Positions 48,055 to 62,068 of a DNA stretch of 64,000 nucleotides are shown piece by piece; the first letter of the stretch is position 1; every line of letters starts with the position of its first letter. The translations under genes and the position numbers were made by a program. The stretch covers positions 744,001 to 808,000 of the forward strand of contig JAYXKI010000005.1 of NCBI GenBank assembly GCA_037892935.1, read 5' to 3'. The stretch is from Phlebopus portentosus (taxonomy: Eukaryota > Basidiomycota > Agaricomycetes > Boletales > Boletinellaceae). The notes beneath the pieces were generated by a model, which worked only from the letters and a program-made list of their open reading frames with translations, was not told the DNA's origin and ran no database searches.

Positions 48055-48828
48055 TTAGGACTGACCAACTTCACCGCTGACGTATTTCTCCAGAAAAATT
48101 CTTGTCGTTCCCCGCCTCTTCCGTAATATGTACCGATCAATATAAAAGGTTTCATACAAGCTGGGCGCAAGTCGTTTCGCTTTACTGTGTTCTGGTCTTT
48201 TGGCAACAGCATCTGCGCGCGACCTCCAAATATATGTTGCAAGTCCGAACCCTGTCTCTGGATCGGGAGCTCCAGACCAGTACATTAGGAGCTGGGTATC
48301 AATGCGCATTAATATATTAAATTACAAAGACAAAGAAATAGCTTACTCCTCCGTTCTCGACCGCTTCTTCGCGCACTTTTCTAATCGCTTCATAGTACTC
48401 TGGTGAATGTTCTCAGTTTCTCTAGTATCATCTAAATGGAGCTCTTCTACCTTGCACATTATATCCTGGCTTCTTGCGAGAACGGAAGTTAACACAGTAC
48501 CACTCGCCTTGCAGCTCCTCGGGGAGAAGCAGCTCGCTCCAGTTGAAAGCATCTTCCAATGGCTTGCTTGCGTATTTATCATCGAACGGCTTGAAGTTAT
48601 GCAAAGCACAGTGTAGTGACAATGACGAGGCATCGATCTCTGGTAGACGCGCTTCTGTGTTGGTAACTGCGGAAATTTGACCAATATGTTCTACCCCTGC
48701 CGGTAAGGACGGCATGACGAGGTTGTACCTCGGCGGAGGTGTGAATACACCGGAACCTAAAATAAGCCGACATCTCAGTATGCACTGCAAGAATGGGACG
48801 ATGAGGACATACCAGATGGACCAGACAT
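48055..48828 (-). CDS. UPF0643-like protein, copy 1
   Basis: A soluble protein of the fungal UPF0643 type (related to an uncharacterised fission yeast protein). Exon 1 is MSGPSG. Exon 2 begins SGVFTPPPRYNLVMPS and holds LSLHCALHNFKPFDDKYASKP then FNWSELLLPEEL and EWYCVNFRSR. Further exons give EYYEAIRKVREEAVENGG and a final exon with LLMYWSGAPDPETGFGLATY then IWRSRADAVA, RYILRKRRGTT and VSGEVGQS. All joins are in frame. The family's enzyme role, if any, is unknown. It is the closest relative of copy 2 at 49455-50438 on the same strand, but lacks copy 2's 110-residue Pro-rich leader. Confidence 0.7.
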
Positions 48829-49440
48829 TTCGCTTGCACTAGTAATCGGGGTTGAACGGTAGCCCTCCTTTTTATAAGTGCCTTCAGAATGACTCGACGT
48901 AGTTTGATGAGTCAGTCTGAAACAACGGAGCTTGAAATCCTCAATTTCGATACGACTTTCAGAGTTCCATTTGGTCAAACCGGCAGGAGATCCGTTCCGT
49001 TCAATGTCTCAGCAATATGTTCTCGATGCGATAGTGATAAGCATCCATTGTCTTGAAACGCTATGAGCGCAAACCCTTAAGGAAGTCCTAAAATCATACT
49101 GTTTATACTGGTATCTACTGGATTGTGATTACAAATGGTCTAAATAAATAAATAAAGGCAGCTCTGAATGTGCGAAGCAATATTTTTGTTGTTGAGAGCG
49201 GAATATCCTTCGTACTGGAGCTGCGGCAACACTTCATTCCCATCAATTACCTCGAACAAGAAATTCAATTATGTTCCACTACAACAATTGAATACACAAT
49301 CATGACGTAAAACAGTGGGTGGATAACATCTTTCAAAGCCTTGCAGTGCGAGATGCGAGCATGCACATGTGCAAAATCGGTATATGAATATGGAGAAACG
49401 GATATACTGCCAGGTTCGCAGGCTGCACAGAGCCCTAGGC
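48829..49440. other. Intergenic between the UPF0643-like copies
   Basis: No gene is supported. Confidence 0.5.
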
Positions 49441-49454
49441 GAGATTAGAATTCT

Positions 49455-50438
49455 TCACCAACCAACTTCGCCGTCAATGTACTTTTCCACCGACACACTG
49501 GTCGTACCTCGTCGCTTACGAAGCACATGACGCTCAAGGGTATATATCTCGTATGCATCGCGTGCAAGTCGCATTGCGCGAATATGGTGCGGTCGCGAGT
49601 TTGCAGCGGCCGCGTGAGCACGAGATTGCCAAATGCAAGTTGCGAGGTTGAGTCCAGTAACAGGATCGGGTACGCCGTACCAGTACATTAGAAGCTGAGA
49701 GAAAAAATAAGTTTCTTGAAGTTCAAAAATAGGTCAGCCGAAAAGAAACGGATTTACGCACCCCTCCATTCTGGACCGCTTCTTCATGTGCCTTCTTGTC
49801 AGCTTCGTATAGCTCTAGTGGGAAAGGGACAAATCAGGTCTAGGTTCAAGACTGTACGTTATAAATAAGCGGGAATCGCTCTCACCATCTCCATTGCTCC
49901 CTTGTCTTCGACGCGAGCGGAAAGCAACGCAATACCATTCTCGTTCCTCGTCTTCAAGGAGACGCAACTCGGACCAATTGAAAGCCTCTTCATATGGTCT
50001 GCTTGCGTATTTCTCATCCAGCGGCCTGAAGTAATGCAGAGCACGATGCAACGACAAGGATACAGGATCAATGTCTGGTAGACGCGTTGCCGTCGTCAGG
50101 ACCGTCGGAGGTCGGCTGACTGGTGATTCAAACTGGGAATCGGACAGTGGTGGTTGCTGGGCATGGACGGGCAGTGACGAGATAAGGGGAGGAAGGTAAA
50201 GGATTGGCTGTGTTGGGTGTACAAAAGACTCAGCAGTGAACGTTGGCTGCACGTGAGGATCTCTGTCGGTGTAGGGTGGAGGATCATTTGCGCTAAGACG
50301 ACCATTAGCCTCACTGTCCGAGTGCAGCTTCTCTAGCAATCGTATCGAAGGGTGTGGTGGCACGGAAAACTTCGGTGCCAGTACTCCAGTGTCAGACGGA
50401 AGGAATATGCCAGATACTAGAGGAGGGGCGGAAGACAT
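49455..50438 (-). CDS. UPF0643-like protein, copy 2
   Basis: A tandem paralog of copy 1. Residues 1-120 form a Pro/Ser-rich leader (MSSAPPLVSGIFLPSDTG...). Then the shared core appears: LSLHRALHYFRPLDEKYASRP, then FNWSELRLLEDE and EWYCVAFRSRR. Two further exons give ELYEADKKAHEEAVQNGG and LLMYWYGVPDPVTGLNLATC, then IWQSRAHAAAANSRPHHIRA, LERHVLRKRRGTT and IDGEVGW. The C-terminal exon is the most conserved part (RPHHIRAMRLA, IWQSRAHA). The protein is about 290 residues, complete, with a stop at 49455. Role unknown. Copy 2 keeps residues that copy 1 has changed (SRPHHIRAM against KRPEHSKAK), so copy 2 is probably the ancestral-type gene. Confidence 0.75.
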
Positions 50439-51004
50439 CTTGGCGGAACCAGAACTGAGAGAACGGCGGTGTTTGGGGGTATCGAAAGCAGTTCAGGTAT
50501 TTCAACGTCAAAAGCGTTTCAAAGCCGCGTCTGACAAATGGCGCAATCGCCCGTCGGTAAGCACGTACAACCTTGAAGTGTCCTGAAAAAGAGCAAGAGG
50601 ATAACTAAAATTCCTCTTCTGGTCTGTGAAAAGTATCAATGGTGCAAGAAACACGTTATTCATCGATGGTGCTCAAATGACGTGACGTTGCGTAAACTTG
50701 AAACTCGTACGGCAACCCCGTCATTTTTGCATATCTTTACGAGACACACAGCCTTGTTTCCATTGGCCGCCTGGAAGTTCGCAATCGTGCAAGCTGATTC
50801 AGGTGTGCTCAAATTAGCTGGCTGCAGAAAGGGAGGCACGTGCTCGTCCTATTACCAAACATTCCGTAGCGTAGCAATGCATTGTCACAGCCCAACTTCT
50901 TCCCTGACGTTGCTTCAAGTCAGTTAGCCATAAAAACGAGAGATCAAATCGATCGCAGCGGAAATCGTCTGGTAGGGAATAAAAATAATGAATTCAAAGA
51001 TTGC
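50439..51004. other. Intergenic
   Basis: No gene is supported in this stretch between the second UPF0643-like gene (whose promoter it holds) and the 3' end of the complex I gene. Confidence 0.5.
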
Positions 51005-51823
51005 ACATTACTGCGAGATGACCAAACACTCTAATTCGTCAATTCTTGAGTCTTCCAACACTCCGACACATTTGAGCCTTTCTTTACTCCCCGAAATCGT
51101 TGTATTATGATCTCTAAACGAGAGGTGCATTTGTATCGAAGAAGTCGTGCTTGCCCTTACTTGACAAGAAGCATGGGAAAATACGAATGCGGGTCGTGGG
51201 GAGCATTCTCTACCAACTGGGGTTTCCAGCGCTTGTGCGGGACAGGTAGTGTTGGTGGGAGATGTGATTCTGAGTATACGTTTCGTGCACTCGTAATTGT
51301 TGCGATCGCTGCAGTGAGATCGACGGGAGGAGCACGAGTAGCGGGAACGGAGGCACCATCTGCAGGTTGCTGCTGTCCCTCCGTCGGAGCGGCAACGCTG
51401 CATGGGAAATCAGTTGGTCATGTAGAGAAACGAGGAATACTGGCGAGCACAAACACTTACGCTGGTTGCTCGGGCTTCTGGAGCAGGAATGTCGCGAGTT
51501 CCTCTTGCGTTACGACGGACAATTGCGGGTACGCACGGCGCACATCCCGCTTCCAGTATGGGTTCTGCGCTGGGTCAGAGGCTATAGCACCAGAATCAGA
51601 GCTACTTTACACGATCCTCGACATAAACGGAATACTCACCCTTCGTCGCCGGAGTCGCGTACTTCTCAGGGCGAGATCCAGGTTGAGGATACCTGTTCAA
51701 GGTGGGTAAAGGAAGACCACTCGAGATCTCAGGATTCACGACGGTGACATCGCGAAATCTCTTCCAAAATCCCTTTGGCGATAAGTGATAGAGTGTGTGG
51801 TCCGCTACTTTCTTGGTCGCCAT
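51005..51823 (-). CDS. Complex I 21.3 kDa-type accessory subunit
   Basis: An inner mitochondrial membrane accessory subunit of NADH:ubiquinone oxidoreductase, of the fungal 21.3 kDa type. Exon 1 from ATG 51823 reads MATKKVADHTLYHLSPKGFW, then KRFRDVTVVNPEISSGLP and PQPGSRPEKYATPATK. Exon 2 reads SDPAQNPYWKRDVRRAYPQL SVVTQEEL. Exon 3 reads PTEGQQQPADGASVPATRAP, and later PHKRWKP and PHDPHSYFPMLLVK. The joins use GTGAGT and GTAAGT donors and keep frame. The extreme C-terminus after LLVK was not resolved. There is a short possible upstream extension, but ATG 51823 gives the usual start. No catalytic role; it stabilises the complex. Confidence 0.8.
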
Positions 51824-52197
51824 CGTGGGGTACAGCGAGCACGGTTCGGGCGTCGGCGGGATTTGTCTTCGAGTTAGCCGAAATAGGCAAGTATATCTCA
51901 TGCTATCACTGCAGAAGTCAGAATCATCATGTCCCTCCAGGCCTTCTGATTTTGAAGGACGGAGGCTGTTCCTATATCTATATCGGACAGCCAGAGCCTA
52001 TTCACATAGGTTCCGGGATGTATATCCACGCCTGAAGGAGGCTAATATATACTGAATGTAAAGATTTAGAGCATTTATAAACCGCTATTACGATAACTTG
52101 TCCTTGAGCCATGAAAAATATTAATATAAATAATGTCCAGTGTCATCATGAAATAGTATTTTAGGCCAAATGTTCGTTCAGAAGAGTCCTTCTCCTT

Positions 52198-53150
52198 TCA
52201 CCAGAAATGCACCCATTTCTCCATGAAATTCTCACCGTATATACTTGGTAAGAATGTTCCTGGATATTTTGAAACCAGCTTGTGAACTGATTTTGCTATC
52301 TCGTTATGGTTCGTTCCATTGTCGTATATGAATCGCGCAACTGGCCTTCCTGGAGCTGATGGGTAAGGCGCATCGACTGATTTCAAAAGATATGGATATC
52401 TTTCGGCAAACCAAGCAAGCTACGACATACTCACCTACAATATAAGGCTTTCCATGACTATCGTATACAGTATAAACGGCGCATCTTTGGTCAACCTTTT
52501 CTCTCAGGCCTGTCGGGGTCAATAAGCACGCGTTTCTCAAGAAGGTTCTCAAATGCACTCACATTCCTGTAACTCCCAGACGTAGCTCTTCTTCACTAAT
52601 TTTCTCGAGTCATGCTTATTGGTTCGGACGCACCACATTGAAGCGCACGAACATAACCTGAACGTACGATGCGTTTCCGAAACTCTTATCATATCCACGC
52701 CACAAATTTCCGCGCATACTCCGCCGCATACTTGCAAATGTTTGCCACAAAGTAGGTCGGATCTGTCTCTGAATTTGGGTAACGAGGAGTGTATGCAATC
52801 TTTGCATCCACTTTTCGAATTATCTCCGAGCTTGATAGACTTGGTCGCATTTAGATTGTCCCCGATAAATACCGAAGGCCCATTCTGATATAGCACAACC
52901 AGTATCAGATTTAGTGCATTACAGGCGACTTTCTGCTTGCGTAAAGTTCATGCAATACGTATCTAAGTCACGAAAGGCACAACCTAGAGAATTAGTTGAA
53001 GTTCCACGAGAAAAAATAGCACCTGCGAGCTGGGTAGACCAGGGTGAATAGATATTCCATTGCCAGCAATACGCCAGTTCAATTGGTCCAGAAAGCCTCA
53101 AATCGGGGCTTCTGGACTGGAGAAAGTATAGTAGATCTCGAGAAAGCAAC
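52198..53150 (-). CDS. Putative protein of unknown function
   Basis: Protein-like segments lie on the minus strand with changing frames. They include RYLDTYCMNFTQAESR-like text near 52930, LYQNGPSVFIGDNLNATKS near 52860-52890 (or, in another frame, WQTFASMRRSMRGNLWRGYDK), DQRCAVYTVYDSHGKPYIVG near 52480, and an end with KSVDAPYPSAPGRPVARFIY DNGTNHN and FMEKWVHFW before stop. The last exon and the YDSHGKPYIVG exon look truly coding. Exon boundaries upstream are not resolved and no family is recognised. Whether this is one gene, and whether it works, is uncertain. Confidence 0.35.
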
Positions 53151-53371
53151 GATCACAAGCAATAACCGATTCTATAACAGTAGCAATTCATTATACTCAA
53201 GTTTACATTGCGCTAGTCACCAGGCAGAACTGCGCCGAGCCAAGGCAATTTTTTTCCCGAGAGATGTCGTTTAAAGCGTAGAATGGGATAGGAGAGTTCC
53301 GCTGAGACCCGCGTTAAGAAGACGAGAAGATATGCAATAAGAACAAGCGTACAAAGCACAGGTGTTGTTAT

Positions 53372-54366
53372 TCAAAGCTCTTCCAGAACCTGTCGAGCTC
53401 TGTACCTCCTTTCCATCAGCTCAATATGGTTCTGCACTTTCTCGAGCGACCGAGTATATTTTTCACTTGCCTCCATAAGCTCAGTCTTGAGACGGTCCAA
53501 TTCCGATGTAAACGAGAAGTTTGATTGCGGAAGCAATTTTCCGCTCGTATCGACGTTGTTATGCGCACGCGCGCTTCCCTGTCTCTTCGGAAGAGAAAGA
53601 GTCCGTCTCAAGAGAGGTGACTGGACCACTCAGTTGTTGAACTTCTTAGATTTGGAGGACTGAAAGCTGAAGTACGAGGGGTATGGAAGCTATTTGACCT
53701 GATATTAGTCCTAAGAACAGTCGGACTTTTTGCTAGAGGAGATGGCAGTCCCGCAAGGGTAGATACGGTTGATTTGTCCGTTGATGTTGAATTGGGACCA
53801 AAAGATTTCGATGCAGCTAAGTCATGAAAGTTGAGTCGTCGCAAAGGACCAGATCGATGAAGTCCCGAGCCAAGACCATGAGAAGAAAGGAGCAGTTTCC
53901 CCGCGGGAAGAGATCGATTGATGGGAACTGACATCGGACGTGTGGAAGTGGTCAGCCGCCGATTCTCCTTTCCTAAGGGAGTCCTCAAAGAGCCAGACAA
54001 AAGAGTTGGAGAAAGGGGAGAAGCAACTGATGAGTTGCAGAGCTTTTTGCATTGTTCTTGAAGAATAGACGAGTCCGCTAGAGTTTCCACGAGGACCGAT
54101 CGTCCGCCAAGCTTCGCCGTTCTGGCACGCTTCTTCAGATCGTAAATGCTGGACAGCCTTTCGAATCGTACGAACAAGATGCTGTCACCAATATCGAAAG
54201 AGTGTCTGAAGCCAAGGATGCTTTCTCTAGAGGAAAACTATGAGTCCCATGGTCCTGCGCACAAACCATCAACCTACATCGTGCCACTCTCCTCGCAATA
54301 TCGAATGAGGGATTGCTCGTCTCCGACAGCAAGTACTCGAACTGTGTTGTTGAATTGGATATCCAT
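53372..54366 (-). CDS. Unrecognised protein with C-terminal coiled coil
   Basis: Exon 1 (from ATG 54366) reads MDIQFNNTVRVLAVGDEQSL IRYCEESGT. It splices at GTAGGT...CTCTAG to ESILGFRHSFDIGDSILFVR, then FERLSSIYDLKKRARTA. The middle, about 54100-53620, is Ser/Pro/Arg-rich. The end is a strong coiled coil, ELDRLKTELMEASEKYTRSL, then EKVQNHIELMERRY RARQVLEEL. The middle and end are in different frames near 53618-53632, and no intron with plausible sites joins them, so a one-base break is suspected. No enzyme motif. The pattern suits a microtubule-, cell-cycle- or spindle-linked scaffold, but that is speculation. Confidence 0.55.
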
Positions 54367-54643
54367 TTTTAGACAGTATTGTATAAGATAATCCAAGAAA
54401 AAAGCGGTAGAAACTCGAGATTTTGTGACGGAGGGAAGAGCAGATTGCTCGTATCATTGAATGGCTGGGCTGACGATGATGATAAATTAAGGTCAGGTCA
54501 GTACAGGCTCCGATTAGAATTCGGATGAATCCGATGGCGTCGATCATCAGACACGTGAAGAATAATTCCTCTTTTCTAACTGCATTTCCTGTATCTTCAT
54601 GCTGAAAGACAAACTCTGTATCGCAAGATAGTTGAATCTCGCT

Positions 54644-56274
54644 ATGTCTTCCGGGAATCCTTCGTCCTCGATGGAGGGGAAGCCATCAACGTCCTACGCG
54701 CAACATGGTCAGAAATCCAGCAACCTCTACTCGTTCTCCGTCCACCAACCGTATACAAATTGGCCGCTGCACACCTCTCATACTACTCCGTATGCACCGA
54801 CTTGGTACTCCCATCCGACGCATCATTATAGTCCACAGAAGTTGTATCGTGAACAGGCGACTCAAACGGGTGAAAGCTTGACGTCTCATGACAATAGCGA
54901 AGATTCTGACGTAGCAGAGCAGAGTTTGCGAAAGAATGGGACTCGGTGCTTGTCACTTTCTTCAGACGATTAGGTCTACAACAAGCTTTGGCCGGCTTTC
55001 ATGAGGATATGCTGTTGCTTAATGAGGACTGGAAACGCAAGGAAGTCCCGGGTGCTATCAATGCTCTTGTGCAAGATCTTTCGGTAGGTAACTTGCAGTG
55101 CTCCTCATGTTCGTTCTGTCGATGCTATACATAGCTGTTAATCTAGGAACTTGTAGAAGGCGACAACTCTAAGCTGCAAAAGAAAGGCCTAGAGGAACGG
55201 AAGCTAGAGCACGTCCACTTCCAGACGGGCATGGAGAAGCAGACACCTTCGTCGGTATGTATCTTTTATTCCGAAAATGTGTAATGATGCTGATATGCTG
55301 TCAAGGCAGTGAATTCTGTTTCTCAACTCCTTAGGCAATCACGAAGACGAAATAATGCATCAAATCGTGCAGAGTTTCTCCTGAGTGTCGCAGAGAAGCG
55401 TCACCGGCTCAATGGACTTGGTGAATCGTCCACTGAGGCTAATACAGAAGAGCTTGTTGGGAAAAGAGATAAGCCCGGTGGCATGGATGTCGATGCAGCA
55501 ATTGCTTCATGTGCCCGGGCTGATGCCAAATACCAGGATCGAGACACGCAGATTAAGTATGACATCGCCAAGAACGAGGATGGTCCTCTAAGAAGGACTA
55601 TGAAGCGGAGTCAGGACAATGGCGAATCGAACGAGACGCATCCGCAGCACTCACTGACTATGCCGCATGACGGGTGTCCTGAGCCGGATGCGAAAAGTCG
55701 TCCTGGAACAGTGGCACGTATGGAGACTATTGAGGAGCATTTAGCAGTACGATATGGTATGTTTGCATGTATGCCTTCCTTGAGTTCCACACTGATCGCA
55801 TCGTTCTTCAGTCCCGTCTCGACCGCGATCATTGTTTGACCGTCTGAAATTTTTGGAAGACTACATTATTCGTCTCGAAAGAGATCATCCTCCATGGGCT
55901 GCATTGCATTTCAATCAACCAAATAGAGGCGTGCGTATAGTCATTTCACCGAATGCATTCTCAAAATTTCTTACCGCTTTTCGTGTCTGTAATAGTGGCC
56001 TCCCCCACCACGCTCAACTCCAATCATCATTCCGCCGCACCTTGCCAGCTCAGAATCCTCAACCACTCCAAGCGAGGCTGGAGCTGTCGCCCAGAGTCGA
56101 GGTACTGGTCTCGCTGGCGTTGTTTCGTCTGGCCAGACATCAGCTTCAAAATTAGCCGGTGGAACAAAAGGCAAATCAAGCCTTCACCGTGCGGTAATGG
56201 AAAGATTAGAGATCCAGAGAGCAATAGGCGATCTGACTGGCAGTAGCGCAACTTATTCTGGGACAGGTACATGA
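54644..56274 (+). CDS. Unrecognised basidiomycete protein with GWPPPPR block
   Basis: The N-terminus (about 110 residues) is Ser/Tyr/His/Pro-rich (SVHQPYTNWPLHTSHTTPYA). Middle exons give ALAGFHEDMLLLNEDWKRKE and GLEERKLEHVHF, then a charged region RNNASNRAEFLLSVAEKRHR with DKPGGMDVDAA. The strongest block is near 55720-55930: METIEEHLAVRYVPSRPRSL, then FDRLKFLEDYIIRLERDHPP and WAALHFNQPNRGWPPPPR (across an intron). The tail holds HRAVMERLEIQRAIGDL. The block looks like a conserved fold used for binding rather than catalysis. Six or more exons. Function unknown; no transmembrane segment or signal peptide. Confidence 0.6.
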
Positions 56275-56512
56275 ATCGGATTAAATCTATGTTATAACGT
56301 CGTAATTTATGTATGAATCATTATTAGTTTCAATATTCGACCTAATAAATGGACGTAGGATACGTGTTTCCTGTTTGGAGCGATCAACAGATCTGCGTAA
56401 GGATTGGCTAAAACTGTATAGCATGATCGCCACAGATGGACATTGGGTCTCACACTTGAATCATCGTTAATTTCGTCTGTCCACTGCAACACGACCGACA
56501 CGACCGCTAACA

Positions 56513-57561
56513 ATGGGTACGTGGTCACCGTGGCTTTCGCCTCAATGCTGTACAGTTTACTGACCGTGCACCTTGGCTGTTCTTGATTGTGCTCGTCATC
56601 TCGATGGCGCATTACAGGTATCTCGCGCTCCTCAAGACACAAGCGCTCCGCAACCGGCGCCCAGCGCGCGTACTACCGCAAGAAGAGGAAGTTCGAGCTC
56701 GGTCGCCAGCCCGCCAACACCAGGCTCGGGGCCAAGCGCATCCACACCGTCCGCACGCGTGGCGGGAACCACAAATTCCGCGCTCTTCGTTTGGATTCGG
56801 GCAACTTTGCGTGGGGGTCTGAGCATGTAACGAAGAAGACGAGGATCATCGGTGTCGTGCGTATTATTCCCCAATTTTTTCCGCCGCTGCCGCTTTGCCT
56901 GGGACAAGAAAGAATGATTGATGTGATATTTTGAATGAATGATTGAAGGTGTACAACGCGTCGAACAATGAACTTGTCCGCACGAACACACTCGTCAAGG
57001 GTGCCATCATCCAGATCGATGCGACGCCCTTCAGACAGTGGTATGAATCTCATGTACGTATCTTCTCATCCTGTCATCCCGATAGACTTTGTCTAACAGG
57101 GCTTTCTTCGTCATAGTATGCTCTGCCCGTTACCTCCAAACTTGCAAAGAGCGCCCAAGGAGCCGAGGGCGAAGAAGAGAAGAAGAAATCCAACCATGTC
57201 AAGCGCATCCTCGAGGAGAGGAAAAAAGGTTAGTCTCTATTTCTGTCCGCCCACCCTCCGCTCTTTTTTCAAGCTTCTACTTCTCTAACGCTATATTTCT
57301 TATCTTCATCGTCTAGAATCTAAAATCGAGCCCGCACTCGCCGCCCAGTTCGGCGCGGGTCGTCTGTACGCTGCGATCTCCAGCCGACCAGGTCAGTCCG
57401 GTCGGGCAGACGGCTACATTCTCGAAGGCAAGGAGCTCGAGGTACGCTCATCCTCCGGTATTCTGTCCTTCACTTTCGCTCATACCCCCTTGGTTTTTTG
57501 CTCCCAGTTCTACATTCGTAAATTGCGTACCGGAAAGCAGAGGCACGCCCACGCTGCGTAA
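56513..57561 (+). CDS. RPS8: 40S ribosomal protein S8 (eS8)
   Basis: The small-subunit ribosomal protein eS8. ATG G is alone in exon 1. The 102-nt intron 56517-56618 joins it to [20 protein letters not shown], then [17 protein letters not shown]. Later exons give [87 protein letters not shown] and [17 protein letters not shown]. The complete protein is about 200 residues, normal for the family, with no frame break. The large first intron after the start codon is typical of ribosomal protein genes. Seven exons. Confidence 0.97.
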
Positions 57562-58105
57562 GCTTACAGCTTTGTTCTTCTATCCTTACCGTTTCCGTCC
57601 GCCTGGAGGTTATGTACTACATGGCTCAGCAAAATATGCCCCAACTGCTGTGTTATGTCTTCCATATGTAGTCCCAACATGCTTCTTTTCAAATACACTA
57701 CTGCGGTGTGATCCAACTTTGAACAAAGCGAGTAACGAGACTTTCTATAGTCCGGTAACTGCAGTTTTATTTACAACATGTTCTTGACCGCTCAGGGTTG
57801 AAAATAGCAAGGCTTGAGATTGCACTAGTACCAGTGTCACAGCAGTAGTTTTTCTTTCCTTTTTTTTCTCCTAGCGCATTCAATAACCGGATGCCACCGA
57901 TTACGCTTTTTTTTTGACAAAGAGAAGAACGTGAGAACATCTACGTAGAAAGACAAATGAATTATGCTGGAAACAGTGAGACGACAAACAAAGACAGTCC
58001 GTGTATCTCCAGCCTAGAAATCTCTAACCCTGTATCGTCCTGATATGCCTTTTCGTTTTCTATCAAAAGTGGTATACGTGTCCTTGATCTCCCTACAACT
58101 AGAGA
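57562..58105. other. Convergent 3' region of RPS8 and UGP1
   Basis: T-rich tracts and small open frames (for example 57572-57787) without family features. No gene. Confidence 0.5.
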
Positions 58106-60153
<2,048 letters not shown>

Positions 60154-62068
60154 TCTGTAGAGAAGATGTTAGGGATGAACCGTATGCGACGACGAACGAA
60201 GGAGATGGAAGACAGAGCAAGGAAAGAAATGATAGAGGACGGATTCGGGAGGAATGCTTGCTTTAACTAGTGTGTGTGACGCTGGTGACGCCGCACGTGT
60301 CTGCATATCATATATAAACGATTCCGCCGATCGACTTCAAAAAAAGCGCACACGCGGGAGTGCGACTCCGATGGCGACGCGAAGGGAAGCCGCAACTAAG
60401 GGGAGATAGAAATAAAAAAGAGAAAAGGGGACTGACCTTGAGATGGTGGTAAAGGAAGAGGGAGAAGAGGGGGTAACTGGGCTTTGGACGGTTCGATGGC
60501 GTTTTAAACCGGGGCGGATATGGATATGGATCTGTGGAGATGGTACCCGCGATGACGAACCGCAAGCGTATTCCTCCTCTCTTTCTGGCTCGAAAAATAT
60601 CCCAGTAGGACTACTTGTATTGTTACTGTTCTCATTAGCGAGGGTAGTGGCACTGTTTTCTTCACTGATTGTCCAGATCGTCAGGGCAGCACCAGTATTC
60701 GTCCGGCTCGGCTCTTCTCCACTGCGAATCGTCTGCTGGCACGCCTGGAAGATGGTCCCGGCTCACCGAGCATATCCCTATCCCCATCTTGCCAGTGCAC
60801 ACGAGCACCTCGCTCGCCCTTGTATGCAGAAAACGAACGTGTGCCCACAATATCCAGCAACATGCCTATCAGGGAGGAACAGGAGGAAGATTCGCCCACG
60901 CGGGACGTGTATGGCACTTATAATATCGGACTCGATTCGATGGCGAATACAAGCGGCGGCTAGCTATCACCAAGAGCGAAATTACTGAGTTGGTTCAAGC
61001 GAAGCGACAGCCCCCGTGGACATTCCCTGAAAGCTGCATCAGGGGCTCAGACCGCCCATTTTTGCCTGTGTTTCGCTGTGTTCCTGCTCCTGCACCTGCT
61101 GTTCCTGTTTTTCCATTGATACAGTCTCCCGCTCAAGCCGCATTAATATTGATCACATTTCGTTCTAGACCTTCCGGCGTCCTGGTCGCCCATAGTGCGC
61201 TAATCGTCCACTCGCGGGTCTGCTAATAATTACCCTTCTCTTTCGCTAGCCGATGCATCAACTTATCGTGTAGCGATTGCATTTTTATATCCCGACAAAT
61301 TGCAATTTCGCATTATATTACTATTCTATGACCTCTTTATCGCATATCTTCTCGATCTTCTTTTCGCGGAAATCTAGGAGGATGACGGCACCTTTAAAAA
61401 AACACCCCCTCTGCGGAAGCGCATCGGAAGAAGAAAGACGTGGAAAATTGGACCGTCCTGGCAGAATTGCGGACATCTCCTTCCTGAGAGATCTGCTCGA
61501 TTTTTCCGCGTCTTCTTCCTCGATCTGTTTCAGGCCGGTTGAAAATGTGCTTTTCCTTCTGCTGAACTATACGGCCAGCAGGAACTGAGATGTCGGTACG
61601 GCCCCGTATATACCGGTACCTGGAATCGGTGCATGCTCATGCTTTGGCCGCCAGGGGGCCGTTTCGCCGTAGGTGTCATGCAACTTCGGATCGAGGAGGA
61701 TAGAAGCCATACTACTGGGTTCCTTGCTCGTTGAGTAGAGACGGAGTAGCCAGTTCGCGGGTATAAGAAAAGAATACAATAGTCTTCCGTATCTTTGTTG
61801 CTCAGATGCCTCGACTTAGGTGCCTCAACGATAACGATGCTCCGCTTTTTGAATACTGTAACCATCAAATTCTATTTCTGTAATGCTTTTAATGCGGCTT
61901 TAATGACGGCAAGGGGCTGCGTGAGAAGAGAAGAGACGAGAGCGCCACGCAACTGATTGTCGATCATCGTCGATCATTCTCCGAGCGAAAGATTTATCGA
62001 CTTCAAGTTCATTCGATTTACTCACTACTACTTGTCGGTGCGAACGACCACTTCCTGTCTTTATTTAC
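60154..62068. other. Divergent intergenic region, UGP1 and metallophosphoesterase
   Basis: On the minus strand a splice donor (CAAG/GTCAGT at 60436) could pair with the acceptor before the UGP1 start, giving a 5'UTR intron of about 280 nt. On the plus strand a 181-codon open frame (60443-60988) has a hydrophobic stretch but no family match and overlaps that leader. It is not called a gene. Both promoters must lie here. Confidence 0.4.

Noticed and set aside
60443..60988. 181-codon open frame with a hydrophobic stretch
   Set aside because: It overlaps the probable 5' leader of UGP1, has no paralog or motif, and G/C-rich leaders often give long chance frames.
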